Shown here one piece after another: positions 34,851 to 47,599 of a stretch of DNA of 64,000 nt (position 1 is the stretch's first letter; every line of letters starts with the position of its first letter). The notes under the pieces were generated by a model, which saw only the letters and a list, made by a program, of their open reading frames with translations, searched no databases and had not been told where the DNA came from. This DNA comes from Zoroaster sp. YZ-2022 (lineage: Eukaryota; Echinodermata; Asteroidea; Forcipulatida; Zoroasteridae), in assembly GCA_029582265.1 (NCBI GenBank), contig CM055837.1:16280369-16344368 (forward strand). The letters run 5' to 3'. A program made the position numbers and the translations under genes.

Positions 34851-37340
34851 AATAACATATTCGTTACTAATTGGTGAATGCGACGATTGGCTTGCATCGT
34901 TTCGCAAGAATGGGTTGCAACATCAAGGCGAAATAATGGGCTTCATTTAGCTATATTTCCCCGGCCAGACCCCACAACAATCCCCTCGGGGTTAATGCAT
35001 CAATATTAACGAGACATGGTAAGGCTCTGCAGACCTATCATCACGCATGTAATGCATCCAGAATGTGTGTCTAGCAAGACCGGTTAAGATAAACACCGAT
35101 GTTGAAGATAAAAATGAAGACGTACATCATCACTTGGAGCATGTGCGTGTCTCATAGGTTCAGATTGTCAAAAATAAATTGAATCAGGTAACCAATAATT
35201 CAAGCAAATAAGCAATCGAGGTATCATCATAAAACAAATTGCCTGTACCATAGAGTCATTAATAAGGAAATCAAAGTTAGTTGTGGGCGATAAAGGACTG
35301 AGCCGAGGTCTTTATCGTGCGGTAAAGGCCAAGAGTCAAACTTTTATTCATAAATGCCCACCTTGAGTTTAATATCCAGTACCAATTGTATATAAAGAAT
35401 AAAAGAATCCGAAAAATAAAGAATCCGAAAAAATCCAACGTTTGAGAATGGATGATATTCCAACTTGGCCAGTGAGTTCGCGTCACGTGATACAAACTTT
35501 GATTGGTTAATTCCCGGGTGGCGCATACTTACATAGGCCTACTTAGTGCATGTTTACTTAGTATGCAAGTATGCCTATGTTCATTATTGCCAATAATGCA
35601 TCTAGGCATCTGGTCTTTACCGGCCGTGATCACGTTTCGTCCAATCAGATTGTCCTAACTGTCTTGGGAGTTTATGAATACTTAATTAGGATATTTTCTG
35701 TCTGTTTTTTAAAGAAGCTGCGCCCGTACAGATGATATGATACACGACGTCACTTCTTTACAAAAATAGCTCATATGGTAAAATATTTGCAGGCTGTATT
35801 GCTGTTAATGGATGATACTTAAAATATTTTATTGAAATTGTCAGCAGAATTAGGCACAATGTCTCAAATCATATTTACAATGTGGAGATCATGGTTTAAA
35901 CATGTAAAAAAAAACGAGGAAACTGCCAATAGACCGATCCAGCCTTCTCAAATAAAGGCCATGCTTTACCATGGCAGTTGTTACTATATCGGTCAGGCGC
36001 TTTTCTTTTATACAGGTGCGTGACCGAATTTCCCAGCTTTGCAAAGGGAGAGCGGGAACTATTGCCAAATGTTATTGTAAACACGTAAGGCATTGTATAT
36101 ACGCTGTCTCTATGATGTAGAATTCAGAAACATACCTACCTGTGAAAGATATAGGAAAGTTCAGACAAAATTACTTTTTTTAGCTTAGGTTTAGATAATA
36201 AAACTGTTGTTGTTTGATATTTTCCTGTTGACATCAATTCTCTTAAGGTTGGGGAAAGAAAAATGATTAATACTTACCACTCCTCTTTAAATAAACAGAT
36301 CGTAGAAGTCCCGAAATTACATATCGTTTTGCAGACATTGATATTAATACAATTCTGTTAACATTCTGTTAACAGGAATTCCATTTGCGTGCCCCTCATA
36401 AAAGAAGGAGACTTGTGAATTTACACAACAGCTGCAGGTCGCACTGGGTTTAAAGGGAATGTGCAAGGTTGTTTACATCGGTTGAGCTACTCTACGAGTT
36501 TGTTTACTATTTAAATCATAATATACAGTAAACAACAAACTGTAAATGTTGTCGGCCTACACTGTTGTGTCGCTAACGAGAAAATAGTGAAAAACTATTT
36601 GATCGGTATACACGAACTTTGTGGTTATTCTCACGTGGAATTATTGGGCAGTTCTGTATACAAATTCAGATATCAATTTTGGGGAGTGATATATGAATTG
36701 TCCTAAAAACGACTGCACTGGCAGAAAAAAACATGCATCGGAGGATGTTTGAAACCGTCATAATCTTTACGCAAAGTATAATATACCATTGTACTTATAC
36801 CTTCCCTTTAGGCTGAAAGGAAATTGGAATAAAATAAACATCATATTCACCGGAAACGAATAAGTGGAAACTAAAGAGTATTTTTTTCACAACTACAGCG
36901 TGTATCATTTGAATTTGGCCTCGATATGTCCCACGAGTAACTGTCCACCCGGCGCTTCGTAAGTGTTGAGTTTCGTCCACTGTGATGTACTTGACCTTTG
37001 TATAACACACTTTGGCACGTGTAAGTACTTTGTCCATGAGGTCTGTTTTTGTTTAAGACACATGGACATCCCGGGGGGTGGGACATCCCAAAGACAGATT
37101 GATATAAGTTAGAGCAGCCGTCATGCATCGCACACACCTACTTCTGGGTTTCTTGAACTCCTGGTATGAAATAAACTCTAGGCTCAAACGTGCGGTAAAG
37201 ATAGGTATTGGATTGGTAGTTACAATACATCAAATGGTCGAACTGTAACGTGAAACTTACTTCGTGTAAATCTGATGATCTTCCCTATAAATAATTGTGT
37301 CTGAGGTGCTGTCAATTTGAAGAACTTTTACAAATGGTGT
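34851..37340. other. No gene; possible regulatory DNA at 34870-35110
   Basis: 34870-35110 is non-repetitive and less AT-biased than neighbours. 35275-35660 has inverted TTTATCG/CGGTAAAG-like segments that may be an old TIR element. Open frames near 36795-37137 on the minus strand resemble nothing known to me. Confidence 0.3.
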
Positions 37341-37342
37341 GC

Positions 37343-37640
37343 AACCTCTATGGGGTTATAACAATATTGGTAATGTTGCTTATGTTTACTCTCTATGAAT
37401 CAAGATTTGCATTCTGTAATTAACGTGTGAAAGTCTGTTATTTTGCTGTGTCGTTAGAATCCATTCAGATTTCATACACTCATGTCAACATGGAATTTAG
37501 GAAAGAGTCTTTTTCATGATAAACTAATTGGCAATAATTTGAACTTTTCTTTAAAAATTAAATCACCTTAGACAAAAATATGAATATAGGAATATTGGTC
37601 TATCGTCAGTCTTAAACTTAGTAAGTTTAACATTAAAATT
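37343..37640 (+). repeat. Diverged family B repeat
   Basis: ACAATATTGGTAATGTTG, ACTCTCTATGAATCAAGA and a later TTAGACAAAAATATG segment follow the family order. Another copy starts near 38205. Confidence 0.5.
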
Positions 37641-37764
37641 TGATCATTTTGTTATTTTTTAATTATCTATTTTATACCCTACCTTTAACAATAATCAGAG
37701 AGTTGTGGACTGCCTCATGATATTTATATGTTGTATGTATTTATTATACAATGCTTCCCACGTA

Positions 37765-37849
37765 AAAAAGAATGCGCCTTGAGCACCACTTAGTTGGTGG
37801 ATACGTGCGCTATATAAGTCCACACATTATTATTATTATTATTATTATA
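37765..37849 (+). mobile_element. 3' tail of the LINE/SINE pair, 5'-truncated
   Basis: GCGCCTTGAGCACCACTTAG, then GTGGATACGTGCGCTATATA and an ATT microsatellite: the same tail as the SINE at 12316-12690, in + orientation. Confidence 0.82.
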
Positions 37850-38204
37850 TAATTCACATGCATGTTTTGCATAATGCACCGCATAAATGACCATTACAGT
37901 GCTTATCACGAAGATTACAAAAAACATGATTTTGTCGCGAACACTCAACCTAGTTTTATGAGTCCCTGTTGTCTTCAGTTTGCAATAACAAATTGTTTAG
38001 GGATACTTCTTCGCTTATCCATAAGACAATTTCTCTCGCACTTCATCATTATTTGACTATCCATTGCTATCAGCAAGATGCGCTGACGTAAAAAAAACAG
38101 TCTCGAATCGAAATTGACTCTCTCAAGCGAAAGCTTTTAACCTGTCATGTGCATGTATTTCGCGTGAACCGTAAACTGTTCCGCACGACGAACTCCGATA
38201 TGAA

Positions 38205-38350
38205 GGGAATATTATATACAACATTGATAATGATGACAAAAATGCTTCTAACAGTATGTTTACTTTAATTGAATCAAGATTTACACCAGTTAACTTGAAA
38301 GTTTAAGCTAAATAACGTTGTGCCTTTCACGAGAAATAGTTAATTGCAGA
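38205..38350 (+). repeat. Family B repeat copy
   Basis: Carries ACAACATTGATAATGATG, GAATCAAGATTTACACC and TTTCACGAGAAATAG. Confidence 0.55.
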
Positions 38351-38564
38351 CACATTTTATCGATCGGCAAGCAACATGGAATATTGATCTTAAAAAGACT
38401 TTTATTTAGTTTTTACTTTTATGTAGTTGGTGAAATTTTAACTAATTTTTGTACTAACTCAAACAGAATGTTTTCAAAGATATTGAGCAACGATTAAACG
38501 GTGTTCTCAAAGGTTACGGGACCCCAACCTTTTGAAATTAAGTAAAAACTCTTTGCGGTGACAC

Positions 38565-38665
38565 GATGTGAAATTCTCAATTGAGTAGTAATTAGTTCTG
38601 AAAAGAACTGGAGGTTACAACTCGCCGTTTCGATTAGTATGCTCTGATCGTCTTCGGGAGAAATT
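38565..38665 (+). repeat. Family F repeat, left arm
   Basis: GAGTAGTAATTAGTTCTGAA and CGTTTCGATTAGTATGCTC match the family. Confidence 0.7.
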
Positions 38666-38699
38666 AAACTAATTGGCACAGGCCTACTTACTGCTTTTT

Positions 38700-40220
38700 T
38701 TTCTTTAAGATGAAAAACAAAACAGACACCAAATTCGTGGTTATTCACATTATTGGAAATAACAATATTGTACAATTACCTATGCAGTGGCATTACTGAA
38801 ATGTTTTTTCTTTAATCTCACGCGATGGTAAGTTTGGTAAAGGTTTCAATCATCCTGAGAATTAAATGCGTATGAAGAAAGCACCAAATTGACAAACGTA
38901 AGTTCCCATCAATCGCCATTGCGGTGATTGTTTGCCATTTAGTGCGTGAAGTTATGGGTTAGAGGTGAATCTATGAGGTCGAGGTCGAAAACTGCTGTCT
39001 GTTTTAATTTTCACAGCATCTCATAAAGTTATGAATTAATTCAGATTATACACTATCTGTGGTTAACTGCTGTACGTATTTATTGATCTTCATAAATTAT
39101 GGATGCATTGGCCTAAGATGACCTCATACCAGGGTACGCACTCTGACTTTGGAATACGATCTGCATGAGCTGATCTAGGGTTGCTCAAAAGGAGCATGTT
39201 ACCAAAAAAGGATAGTGCATTACCAAAAAGGGACACATGTGAACACATAATGTAAAAACATGCATAAACCAAGTCTGTTCAAATGCACATGGTTATTGAT
39301 TGCAAGCTACCAAACGAATTGTACTCTCTGGTAATTTGTATAGTATGGTTAGTAATGTCTAAAGTCTATTTGCCTGCACGATGTGTGCCAGTCGTGTAAT
39401 AAAAAATAGTCCACGACAACAAGAAAAATTGCCTGGGCCATTCATGACGATGAATGCCACAGAATGAGGCGCGAGGTCTCGAAAAACAGTGCATCCTGGG
39501 TAACTTGTGCGACGAGTGCACTGTACAAGCGCGTTTATTGCGTATACTGCGCTGGTAAATATTCAATAAAGTGAGTGTTGTGTGACTTTGCAGTAGCCTC
39601 GTCTCATCTAGTTCGCATCCAATTTACTTCGTATCCAATTTAGTTATGGAAATATTTATTCCATGATGTATACGGTAGCCAAACCGTTTCCATACTCGAA
39701 CGTGCGCGCATTTATAGTGTAATGCCGTGGACTGGGTGGCACACTTCATGTAGATAATGTTCAGTAATTTATTCCAACAGTGCTTGACAAAAAGGTGTAG
39801 TTTTTATTTATTTTTTCTTTAAAAAACCAACGACACCACCCTTCTTTGATTTTTATGATGTTGACGGCTGTTTCATTTAGGTTGCGAATAAAATCCCTGC
39901 GTTTTTGTTTATTTTTAATTCACAAAGCGGCCTGCTGGAACCATCTCATATAGCCTATTACACATTCGGATATTCAGGATCAAAATAAGTATTTTCCCCC
40001 ATTGTGAGCATTTTTTCGTATATAAACATTAAAGAGTCAATTCCTTGAAATTGTTACTTTACCTCATAGTCCGATGTGGTTTTCGCTATCCGACAATGAC
40101 GTAACTACCCAAAGATGAGTGATGACGTCACTATCCGATGTGACACATATACCTATACTTTTTTTTAAATTATATTCACAAACGAAGAAATGATTGGTAG
40201 TGGCCTCATAAAGTTTCAAC
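38700..40220. other. No recognisable feature
   Basis: Low coding potential, no repeat ends or RNA boxes seen. Confidence 0.35.
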
Positions 40221-41013
40221 TAGGGCCCAATTTCATAAAGCTGTTTAGCAAAAAAGGGATGTTTAGCAAATTTATCTACGAAGCAAAATTGTGACCGGCT
40301 CCACAAAAATGGGTATTATGGGACAAAATTTAAAAATTGAGTTACATACATAGCTGAATTGGTTACATTATAAGCTTTAATTTGGTGTAGGTTTGAACCC
40401 TGTGGCATTTTGCATTCTGGAGATATACTGATTTTTGCATATTCATATTGTACAAATTAACGGAAGTGCCTTCAGAGATACAGCCCTTTAAACACAGCAA
40501 GTGGAAAAAGAAATGAGCTAAGAAGAAACTCTCTTGAATGCCCATAGCAACAGTTATGTTCTTTTTGAGCTATCTTTCTAAAAATGTCAGGTCTCCTTTA
40601 GGAATGCTTGTGCCGTATCACTACGAAAGCGTAACTTTTGAGGTTTTTCTTCCCTAAAACTGACAAAGAGCCACACAGAAGACGAACACAAGGGACACAA
40701 AAACGTTTGTTTTTTCATCTTTACTCATCAATAATAATATTTCTGTAAATAATTATGAAAGTATTGATATAATAGAAGCCAATAAACCCACAAAAAAAAA
40801 ATCACGTTGTGAATTTTGTTTTCACCCTCTCCACATAGAACAGCCCTTTACGTTAATAGCATAGCGTCCCTTAATACCCTTTTTCGCAGAGCGGGTCACA
40901 ATTTAGCTGAGAACCTGCCAGAAGCAATATATATTACGTGCCAATTTGGCTGGTAACCTCTTTTTGCAAAGCACAACTTTTCTGCGCTTGGCAGCTCTAT
41001 GAAATTTCCCCTA
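40221..41013. mobile_element. 793-bp TIR element ending in GGGCCCAATTTCATAAAGCTG
   Basis: Left end TAGGGCCCAATTTCATAAAG and right end CTATGAAATTTCCCCTA are inverted, with inner AGCTG/CAGCT continuing the match. A shorter relative with the same kind of ends lies at 59868-60055. No transposase frame. A target duplication is not obvious. Confidence 0.78.
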
Positions 41014-42359
41014 GGTTAGGATCTTCGTCAGAGGCAAAATACAAGGTTTGTTCTATTAAGGTATTTTATAAAGATCCTGCCAGGGCCAATACCATCTTTG
41101 CATATATACTGCATGTCTTCTCGATAAAAGGAACCAGTTTGCAACATCTAATTCTCTATTTCATTGAAATGGCTTATTTCTGCATCCGGTTGTAGTGCAA
41201 TTTGTTCTCGAGGAAATTGGGAATTCAAAAGGATTTGAATCTCTCAACGATATTCCCCGATACATGTAACCTTTTTGTTTTTAACCAGGTTGTCCTCGTG
41301 AGATATTGGGCGATGGAATGGCTGTCAGTACACCCATTGTGATGAACGATAGATTAATGATATCTGACACCTACAGGGGGTGACTTGTTTGCAGGGAATT
41401 ACAAAACGCGTTCCCTTGTAATTGGCTATCGCCAGTGATCGCAGGAGCGCTTTGCCACTGTGTTGGGAATGCACTGTACGCTTGCCATTTCACCATGGCT
41501 TGGTTCTCGCACAAGTACATGTACGCGGCATGGTTGACTAGTCAGTTAAGAGACCGAAGCTGACACGTGCCGTGTTGAGTGGACCCTCGGGCTATTAATG
41601 AGACATACTACTTTCTGTTAAAGGGAAAAAAACACAGCAATGGTTATTACCAGATAATCAAATAAACAAAGTATTATGTTAAGGATTACTTGCTGTAAAG
41701 TTGGTAGAAATACGAATCATCCTGATGAATTATTCAGTCTGAATTTCAAAAATAAAAGTTACCGTAAAACAAACAAACTTAAAACCTATAATATGTACAG
41801 TTTTGTTGGTTTTTGTAGTTTTATGATACAATGTACATGTGCACGAGATGGATACCGACCGTGAACGTCTAGTTCCTCACTTCACGTCTGACATGTGCCG
41901 AGCATCGAACCATGACCTTCACCGGTGGTTTCACCTGGTGTCTTCTTCATCTTGTAATCAGTCTTGGTATCTTTCGTAAATCAAGCTGAACGACGCTATG
42001 CAAGCATCCCTAGGCTGCGGCTGTGATCCTCAGCTGGACTGCAACAGCTGCCCAGTGGTCTACATTCAGCCACAACACTTTCCAGTATTTTGTGAAACTG
42101 CCCGCGCTCCTCACTGGGATTCCATTTTAGCTTGCCGAGTTCAAATTTAATGCAGAAATGTGGCATTGGCGCCAGTTTTTCAAAGTATTCGTTGCGGGAG
42201 TTGATTAACATTGAAATACCGGTAGTCGATATGACACATGACATCCCTTACATACAAAAGTATCCGCTATGTCAAACTGTAAAGTTGGCTATATGGTATA
42301 TATTGAAAACACCATAATATGTAATGTTTTGAGGAGATGTGTCAGCTTGACAAATATGA
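41014..42359. other. No recognisable gene
   Basis: Non-repetitive in part; 41330-41600 is relatively GC-rich intronic sequence. Open frames near 42000-42317 on both strands resemble nothing known to me. Confidence 0.3.
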
Positions 42360-42540
42360 GGCCAAAAAAGTATCCGGTTTCTGGTCTCCACGCGCGTTGC
42401 CTCAGACCCGCGCGCCCTCCTTTTTTTTTGCTACGAAACGATTTCTTATTGTAGCCAAATCGATTGGAATTCCGCCGTGCTGTGTTTTAAGTGACTTTTT
42501 TCACATAGGTATGAACGTTTACCCGATTAATGAACGATTA
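42360..42540 (+). mobile_element. MITE family A, copy 7, interrupted by a microsatellite
   Basis: Starts GGCCAAAAAAGTATCCGG and keeps the interior to ATGAACGTTTACCCGATTA, then gives way to a long AAT tract. Confidence 0.8.
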
Positions 42541-42543
42541 CTA

Positions 42544-42756
<213 letters not shown>

Positions 42757-43124
42757 TCCTCGTTTTGTAAATTTATGAATGAGTAAATATGACATTTACT
42801 CAACACTGTAATTGGCGCCCCAGTAATTTCCAACTGTTGTTCGCTTGGTTGAAGCTTTCACGATGTACAAAGATTCATGGTGTATGGTACGTCATCTAGT
42901 TTGGACTAATCAGCGTAGAGCTTGTGAATTGCGTCACGCAAGCTGTTTATAAATATATGGAATGGTATAGTTTTAGAATGAGGTGAGTTAAAGGCTGGAA
43001 TGCAGCCAGATGTATTTCTTGTTTAAATGACTTCAGTTGTCATTAATTTGCCGAGGCTTGTATAAGTTATGGTTGATAAATTTGTTATATTTTCAAGGAA
43101 ATAAAGCAAGTATACATCTTGCGA

Positions 43125-43275
43125 AGTAAAGACTGTTTGCAGTGACACCATGATTGGTAAGATTCTCATGAAGACGATCAAAGCATACTGATCGAAACGT
43201 CGAGTTGTAGCCAACTGGGTTTTTTTCAGAAGAGAATTGCTACATGGTGTCACCGCAGACAGTCTTGACTTATTC
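43125..43275 (+). repeat. Family F repeat, shortened fold-back copy
   Basis: Both arm ends are present (AGTAAAGACTGTTTGCAGTG and CACCGCAGACAGTCTTGACT) with TACTGATCGAAACGTCGAG between. Confidence 0.78.
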
Positions 43276-43295
43276 ATGGAAAGCTACATGTTGAT

Positions 43296-44795
43296 TCATT
43301 GGTCGTAAGAGGAACAGTAAACGTTGACCAGCCTGTCACCAAATATTGGTTTCTGAAATGACGTAGATTTACGCAAGAGCTTCAAAACGATTACAGACTA
43401 TACTTCACGGAACAATGCTCAAAAGCTATATACATTATTTGTCATATTTGCAAAACTGATTCTAAAAGTATCCTTACTTAAAATTGAAGATATACATTAA
43501 ACAACCAACCTGTGAAAGGTTCAGATTTTTATATTTATTCGTTGGATTTTTATCCCCGGAGGACAAACACTATATTGGAAAATTGTTGTTTAAATATTTT
43601 ACTAAAACAATAGCACTTCAGACAGAAGTAGGCCTAAGTTGAGGGATGTTTGATACCATAATCAACTTTACACAAAAAAAGATTACCGATATTGTATAAT
43701 GTAGGCCAGTCGTTAATGATGTTGCTCAGCCTTACCTTAAACCCTACCCTCAGTTAACCCACGTTGTACTAACGTAGTTTTTCCTGATTATTTTCTTCAT
43801 TATAACATCTTCTCATGTTGAATGTCAAATTAACTCTTATGTTACAGAATTTGTCAAAGCATTTGTTTGGAATTTTCTCATTCGAAGAATCTTTGCTCTA
43901 AGGCATCATTCTTAAGATGGACTCCGAATACCGAGGGCCATACCGGCCGTAAAGATTAGAGAGAACATCGGTATCAAAGAGAGAACATCGGTATCAAAAC
44001 CCACGGTATCTTCAAGTGGTATGTGTCGGTATACCTGTCGGTACCTGTCGGTATCTGTCGGTACATAGCGGTACCTGGCGGTAACCTTTGGTATGCTGTA
44101 CGGCAAATAGTTGAAATAAAATTCACATTTTATTACGCAGCCTGATTATTAGAATAAATCAACCATATACAATCGGACAAACACCCAAATAGATAAAAAA
44201 TAAACAGAGAAAAGCAAAACAAACAAAATCGATACAAAGATAACCAGAAGAACGATACAAAGACAAACAGAATAACGAAGCAAAGAAACAAACAAACTGA
44301 GAGTACTAGAATGACAGACATACAAATGGACAAGTAGAGAGACAAGGACCAAAAATCCGGCAAATGACCTACAAACATACAACCAATATAAGAACAAACA
44401 AACAGCAAGTCAAAGAGCCATGCCAAAATGTGATTTGTGTTTAAGAGACAGTCCTCTGCACTTGAGCATAGTGATAATCAGTGATTTCTGTGGGCATCCA
44501 CATCGAAAAGTGAAACCCGAATCGTTAGAGTGAAGACTGAAGTCAGATGTCAAATAATCCTACCCAATTTTCTCTGAGGATTTACGTCCGTCAAAAACAC
44601 TTCAATGTGGCTTTTGTGTCCGACCCATATATATAAAACAAGATATAAAACCAGTATCGGGGTTAACCTAATTTATATGTTAGTCTCCGATATCTATTTG
44701 CCTCTGATATCTATTTGCCTCAAGTAAATGGGAAACGGTGATCCTGCTAAGTAATGCTTGTTTTATACTGCATTGTACTTGTCAAGAATGAGTAC
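43296..44795 (+). repeat. Head-to-tail duplication, unit 1 (1.5 kb)
   Basis: Begins TCATTGGTCGTAAGAGGAAC and is followed directly at 44796 by the second unit with the same start. It contains a family B relative (43435-43740), a TGTCGGTA-type short tandem repeat (44010-44095) and an ACAAACA/ACAAAGA-rich tract (44170-44410). Minus-strand open frames over the tract are low-complexity. Confidence 0.93.
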
Positions 44796-45931
44796 TCATT
44801 GGTCGTAAGAGGAACAGTAAACGTTGACCAGCCTGTCACCAAATATTGGTTTCTGAAATGACGTAGATTTACGCAAGAGTTTGCAAACGATTATAGACCT
44901 ATACTTCACGGACAATGCTCAAAAGCTATATACATTATTTGTCATATTTGCAAAACTGATTCTAAAAGTATCCTTACTTAAAATTGAAGATATACATTAA
45001 ACAACCAATTGTTGTTTAAATATTTTACTAAAACAATAGCACCTCAGACAGAAGTAGGCCTAAGTTGAGGGATGTTTGATACCATAATCAACTTTACACA
45101 AAAAAAGATTACCAATATTGTATAATTTAGGCCATCCGTTAATGATGTTGGTCAGCAGCCTTACCTTAAACCCTACCCTCAGTTAACCCACGTTGTACTA
45201 ACGTAGTTTTTCCTGATTATTTTCTTCATTATAACATCTTCTCATGTTGAATGTCAAATTAACTCTTATGTTACAGTATTTGTCAAAGCATTTGTTTGGA
45301 ATTTTCTCATTCGAAGAATCTTTGCTCTAAGGCATCATTCTTAAGATGGACTCCGAATACCGAGGGCCATACCGGCCGTAAAGATTAGCCCGAGTTCACG
45401 ATCGAGTGTCCCGCATCAAAACGGCCATCACAACTCGGAGGCATGTTTGTGACACTCGAGTCACATCCCAATCGAAACATCCACACTGACATTTGAGCGT
45501 GAACCCACGTCTTTATATGTATACCCGTGTTGTTGTATGTGGCTGTGGCCCTCTGGCTACCAAGCTTGCAACGGCAGCTAGCAAATTGATCTTCCGAAGC
45601 AAATCAAGTCGTGGGATGACACCCCAGAGGCCGGATCGAATCATATTCCACGGAAATGTGTGAGCTCGCCGCGAAAAGCGATCAATTGTACCGTTTTACG
45701 TCTGATTGAAAAGCATCTCTATGGAGTTAGGTTTCCTCATAGGCCTAAAGATCCGTCAAAAAGTCAATCCCGTTTTTCGCAGCATTTTGGTGCTTTCATA
45801 TTTTACCGTTTAAATGATGGAAAATACAAGTAGGCCCCCCATGTGTAATAATCCTTCTGGCTCAGGGAGGCTTCTTCAACTATAATATTTAGTACCATGT
45901 TTTCTTGCCATAACTTTATTTCAGAAACAAT

Positions 45932-46572
45932 AGGCCGTATTCATAAAAATAAGTAATTGCTTTTACTAAAGTAACAACCCCCTTTTACTAACCTTTTACT
46001 TAAATGTGTATTCATAGAAATAAGCAATGACTTTCAAGTAAAAGCTACAAATTTTAAGCATTAGTAATTGCTTTTTACTTATAAGTAAATGCTAGAGAAA
46101 TTAGCACCTACTTCAATTTGTATTCATAAAAATGACCTTCGACTAGCATTTACTAGTGATTGTACAAGCACCTAATTTTTGGCTTGCTGTTTAGCCAATA
46201 CAGACATATCACATTTTCTGCCATGTTTTTACGTCCAAGACCACAACCTAAGGTGTATAACATCAGGCTTAATCGTGATGAAGTCAACCCTACCACTTAC
46301 AGAACTTTATTTAGGTTTGACAAAGAAAATGTGGAATGGCTTGCAAACACCTTCATACCACCAAATACCGAGACTCGTGGATGGTACTGTAGTACAATAG
46401 CAACTACTTGAGAACTTACTAGCCGTGGCAAGTAACAACTGTAATCATTTAGCAAATGGTTATGAATAAGATTTTTAGCAATTGCTTAGACTATACCTTT
46501 TACTTACCTAGCTGTTGCTTTTACTTATAGCATTTACTAGTAAGTAATTACTTATTTTTATGAATACGGCCT
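45932..46572 (+). mobile_element. PIF/Harbinger-type element, internally deleted (641 bp)
   Basis: Inverted ends AGGCCGTATTCATAAAAATA and TATTTTTATGAATACGGCCT, followed inward by AAGTAATTGCTTTTACT-like symmetry. AAT flanks both sides. It keeps a transposase N-terminal piece (46160-46411) and lacks the catalytic core. Confidence 0.85.
46160..46411 (+). pseudogene. Harbinger transposase N-terminal fragment
   Basis: Reads RPRPQPKVYNIRLN, then YRTLFRFDKENVEWLANTF and PPNTETRGW. The pattern of a basic start, an FRF-KENV-LA helix and a P.TETRG turn is what I know from the N-terminus of HARBI1-like nucleases. The DDE catalytic region is absent; the frame ends soon after, at the internal deletion. 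Inactive relic. Confidence 0.7.
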
Positions 46573-47504
46573 AATGGGTGTGACTTGCGATTACTTACAA
46601 AGATGTACCGTCAGAGTCACGTTACAGACATTGGTAATACGTGTAGCACACAGGAGGGACTGACCAATTAGAGAGAACATCGGTATCAAAACCCACGGTA
46701 TCTTCAAGTGGTACGTGTCGGTATACCTGTCGGTACCTGTCGGTATCTGTCGGTACATAGCGGTACCTGGCGGTACCCTTTGGTATGCTGTACGGCAAAT
46801 AGTTGAAATAAAATTCACATTTTATTACGCAGCCTGATTATTAGAATAAATCAACCATATACAATCGGACAAACACCCAAATAGATTTAAAAAATAAACA
46901 GAGAAAAGCAAAACAAACAAAATCGATACAAAGATAACCAGAAGAACGATACAAAGACAAACAGAATAACGAAGCAAAGAAACAAACAAACTGAGAGTAC
47001 TAGAATGACAGACATACAAATGGACAAGTAGAGAGACAAGGACCAAAAATCCGGCAAATGACCTACAAACATACAACCAATATAAGAACAAACAAACAGC
47101 AAGTCAAAGAGCCATACCAAAACGTGATTTGTGTTTAAGAGACAGTCCTCTGCACTTGATCAGAGTCACAATCAGCGATTTCTGTGGGCATCCACAGCGA
47201 AAAGTGAAACCCGAATCGTTAGAGTGAAGACTGAAGTCAGATGTCAAATAATCCTACCCAATTTTCTCTGAGGATTTACGTCCGTCAAAAACATTTCAAT
47301 GTGGCTTTTGTGTCCGACCCATAAAACCAGATATAAAACCAGTATCGGGGTTAACCTAATTTATATGTTAGTCTCCGATATCTATTTGCCTCTGATATCT
47401 GTTTGCCTCTGATATCTATTTGCCTCAAGTAAATGGGAAACGGTGATCCTGCTGAGTAATGCTTGTTTTATACTGCGTTGTACTTGTCAAGAATGAGTAC
47501 TCAG

Positions 47505-47575
47505 ATGTGTGGGAGCACATGTGTGGGAGCACATGTGTGGGAGCACATGTGTGGGAGCACATGTGTGGGAGCACC
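47505..47575 (+). repeat. 14-bp tandem repeat, five units
   Basis: Units of ATGTGTGGGAGCAC abut the end of the 2.7-kb duplication unit, followed by AGCACCTTAACGAGGTGCT, a short hairpin. Confidence 0.92.
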
Positions 47576-47599
47576 TTAACGAGGTGCTCTAAACAAATA

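Larger units (their letters stand above)
45389..46666. mobile_element. 1278-bp insertion in unit 2, flanked by ATTAG
   Basis: ATTAG lies at both borders (45384-45388, 46667-46671) and once at the empty site in unit 1 (43955-43959). The insert has no clear terminal inverted repeats and includes a Harbinger-type element at 45932-46572. Its type is unknown. Confidence 0.75.
44796..47502 (+). repeat. Head-to-tail duplication, unit 2, with insertion
   Basis: Matches unit 1 except for a deletion of about 75 bp near 45008, a 1278-bp insertion at 45389-46666 and point differences. Both units end at CAAGAATGAGTACTCA. Confidence 0.93.

Noticed and set aside
44133..44426. Hydrophobic minus-strand frames that look like membrane proteins, repeated at 46825-47120
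   Set aside because: They cross an ACAAACA/ACAAAGA-rich low-complexity tract that was copied with the 1.5-kb duplication; no start or domain support.
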